Shown: positions 63,308 to 64,000 of the stretch, in pieces | Layout of the letters: the number at the start of each line of letters is the position of its first letter | Position numbering within the stretch: position 1 is the stretch's first letter | DNA from: Cryobacterium fucosi | GTDB taxonomy: Bacteria > Actinomycetota > Actinomycetes > Actinomycetales > Microbacteriaceae | Assembly (NCBI RefSeq): GCF_004403515.1 | Contig: NZ_SOHH01000056.1 | Coordinates: 3,653-67,652, forward strand | Reading direction: 5' to 3' | DNA length: 64,000 bases | The notes under the pieces: generated by a model | Databases searched by the model: none | Seen by the model: the letters and a program-made list of their open reading frames with translations, nothing else | Told to the model about the DNA's origin: nothing | Translations under genes and position numbers: made by a program

Positions 63308-64000
63308 TCAGGGTCGGAGGAGGGCGGCCTCGGTAGGCGAGGCCTCGGAGGGGAGCTGCGGGTCGAGCTTCTTCGGTCGTTTCGTTCGCGATGACGACAC
63401 CGAGTCGAAAATCATCACTGTGATCAAGATCACACCTTGCGCGATGGCGTACTCATACGACGAGAGCCGAATTGCGGTGAACCCGCTCGAGACAACCTGC
63501 AGCGTGAGAGTCGCGAGCACGACGCCGAAAACCGACGCAAAGCCCCCGGTGGGGTTCGTGCCTCCAAGCACTGCGATGACAATCACCAGGAGAACATACG
63601 ACGAGCCGTAGTCAGCGGATGCAGTGGGGTTTCGTGCCAGAAACAGCACGCCCGCGAGACCGGCCAGCAGCCCGCCAACGGTGTACGTCTTCAGGAGCAC
63701 CGCACGTCGCGGAATCGCCGAGTACTGCGCCGCCACCGGGTTAGCGCCCTCCAGCTGGATCATTCGGCCCAACGCCGTGCGATTTACGAGGATGGCGACC
63801 AGGACGGCAACGACCAGGAAGATGATGAAGAGCAGAGGAACGTTGGCAACGGCCGCCTGGCCGATTGCGCCAAGCATCGCCGGTGCGCCGTAGAGGGTCG
63901 ATCCCCCCGTCCACACGATCGCGATCCCGTTGTAGATCTGCATTGTGGCGAGGGTCGCCAAGATCGGCGTGATCCCCACCACGCTCACAAGGAAACCATT
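63308..64000 (-). CDS. RbsC-type sugar ABC permease (partial at window end)
   Basis: The gene continues beyond the right edge; 231 residues to the window end are visible. Membrane segments, ILATLATMQIYNGIAIVWTGG and AVLGGTNPTGGFASVFGVVLA (key residues G-G at 179-180) are typical of BPD_transp_2 permeases for ribose, xylitol or related sugars. The C-terminal tail is hydrophilic. It probably imports the polyol or ketose handled by the DhaK/DhaL pair. The partner ATPase and binding protein lie outside. Confidence 0.85.
   Translation of the reverse strand, partial: NGFLVSVVGITPILATLATMQIYNGIAIVWTGGSTLYGAPAMLGAIGQAAVANVPLLFIIFLVVAVLVAILVNRTALGRMIQLEGANPVAAQYSAIPRRAVLLKTYTVGGLLAGLAGVLFLARNPTASADYGSSYVLLVIVIAVLGGTNPTGGFASVFGVVLATLTLQVVSSGFTAIRLSSYEYAIAQGVILITVMIFDSVSSSRTKRPKKLDPQLPSEASPTEAALLRP

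Overview
The window is GC-rich DNA (strong G/C preference at third codon positions) from an actinobacterium. The conserved trio MSMEG_4193-type phosphatase / DUF3090 / SCO1664, the NrdR-box-controlled class III nrdDG pair, DUF6153 and GTG starts all fit Actinomycetota. A Microbacteriaceae-like genome (Cryobacterium or a relative) is my best guess, but that is inference. I saw no rRNA, tRNA or CRISPR array.

Layout. (1) 1-6.9 kb: an arsenate-reductase tail and an arsC relic, two membrane-protein genes, then a CstR-type persulfide/sulfide module (cstR, tauE, rhodanese, frameshifted cstB-like dioxygenase-rhodanese, trxA, lipoprotein rhodanese). Its promoters carry repeats of one near-perfect operator (ATACCC...GGGTAT). 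Relics of MFS, P-type ATPase and nitroreductase genes lie among them. (2) 7-25.7 kb: chromosomal-type genes: double PAP2 phosphatase, DUF1206, succinate-semialdehyde dehydrogenase, Ser/Thr kinase, giant LuxR/MalT-type regulator, GH16 glucanase under LacI-type operators, UvrA-like ATPase, MOSC protein, FAD phenol-type hydroxylase, ArfB, RluA, and the SCO1664/DUF3090/phosphatase operon. (3) 25.7-34.3 kb: a beta-glucoside operon (binding lipoprotein, two ATPases, two permeases, GH3 glucosidase) divergent from a TetR gene with a palindrome between them. (4) 34.4-43.4 kb: nrdD-nrdG behind two NrdR-like boxes, a PadR/ABC1-kinase pair, an AT-richer HTH/nucleotidyltransferase toxin-antitoxin-like pair, LysE exporter and a secreted protein.

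(5) 43.9-60.5 kb: a heavy-metal and thiol-redox island: CmtR-like sensor and CadA-like ATPase with an lspA relic; Met-rich exported protein, SHOCT protein and a two-component system whose sensor loop is Met-rich; BlaI/M56 pair; DUF3105, CPSC thiol protein, redoxin and a CcdA-like transporter under a shared BlaI-type operator; second CcdA, Lgt, TlpA lipoprotein, M23 peptidase; DUF305 and DUF6153; a copA relic, CopZ and CsoR under CsoR-type operators; an IS110 relic at its edge. (6) 60.7-64 kb: part of a polyol/sugar catabolic operon (RbsC-type permease, DhaK- and DhaL-like kinase subunits, beta-hydroxyacid dehydrogenase).

How it fits together: two paralogous copper/sulfur sensors of the CsoR family (one with Cys-Ala-Cys, one with Cys-His-Cys) bracket the window at opposite ends, each with its own operator family. 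The metal island joins metal export, copper chaperoning, disulfide chemistry and lipoprotein maturation. Both CsoR-type islands contain several decayed genes, so they look like repeatedly rearranged accessory DNA.
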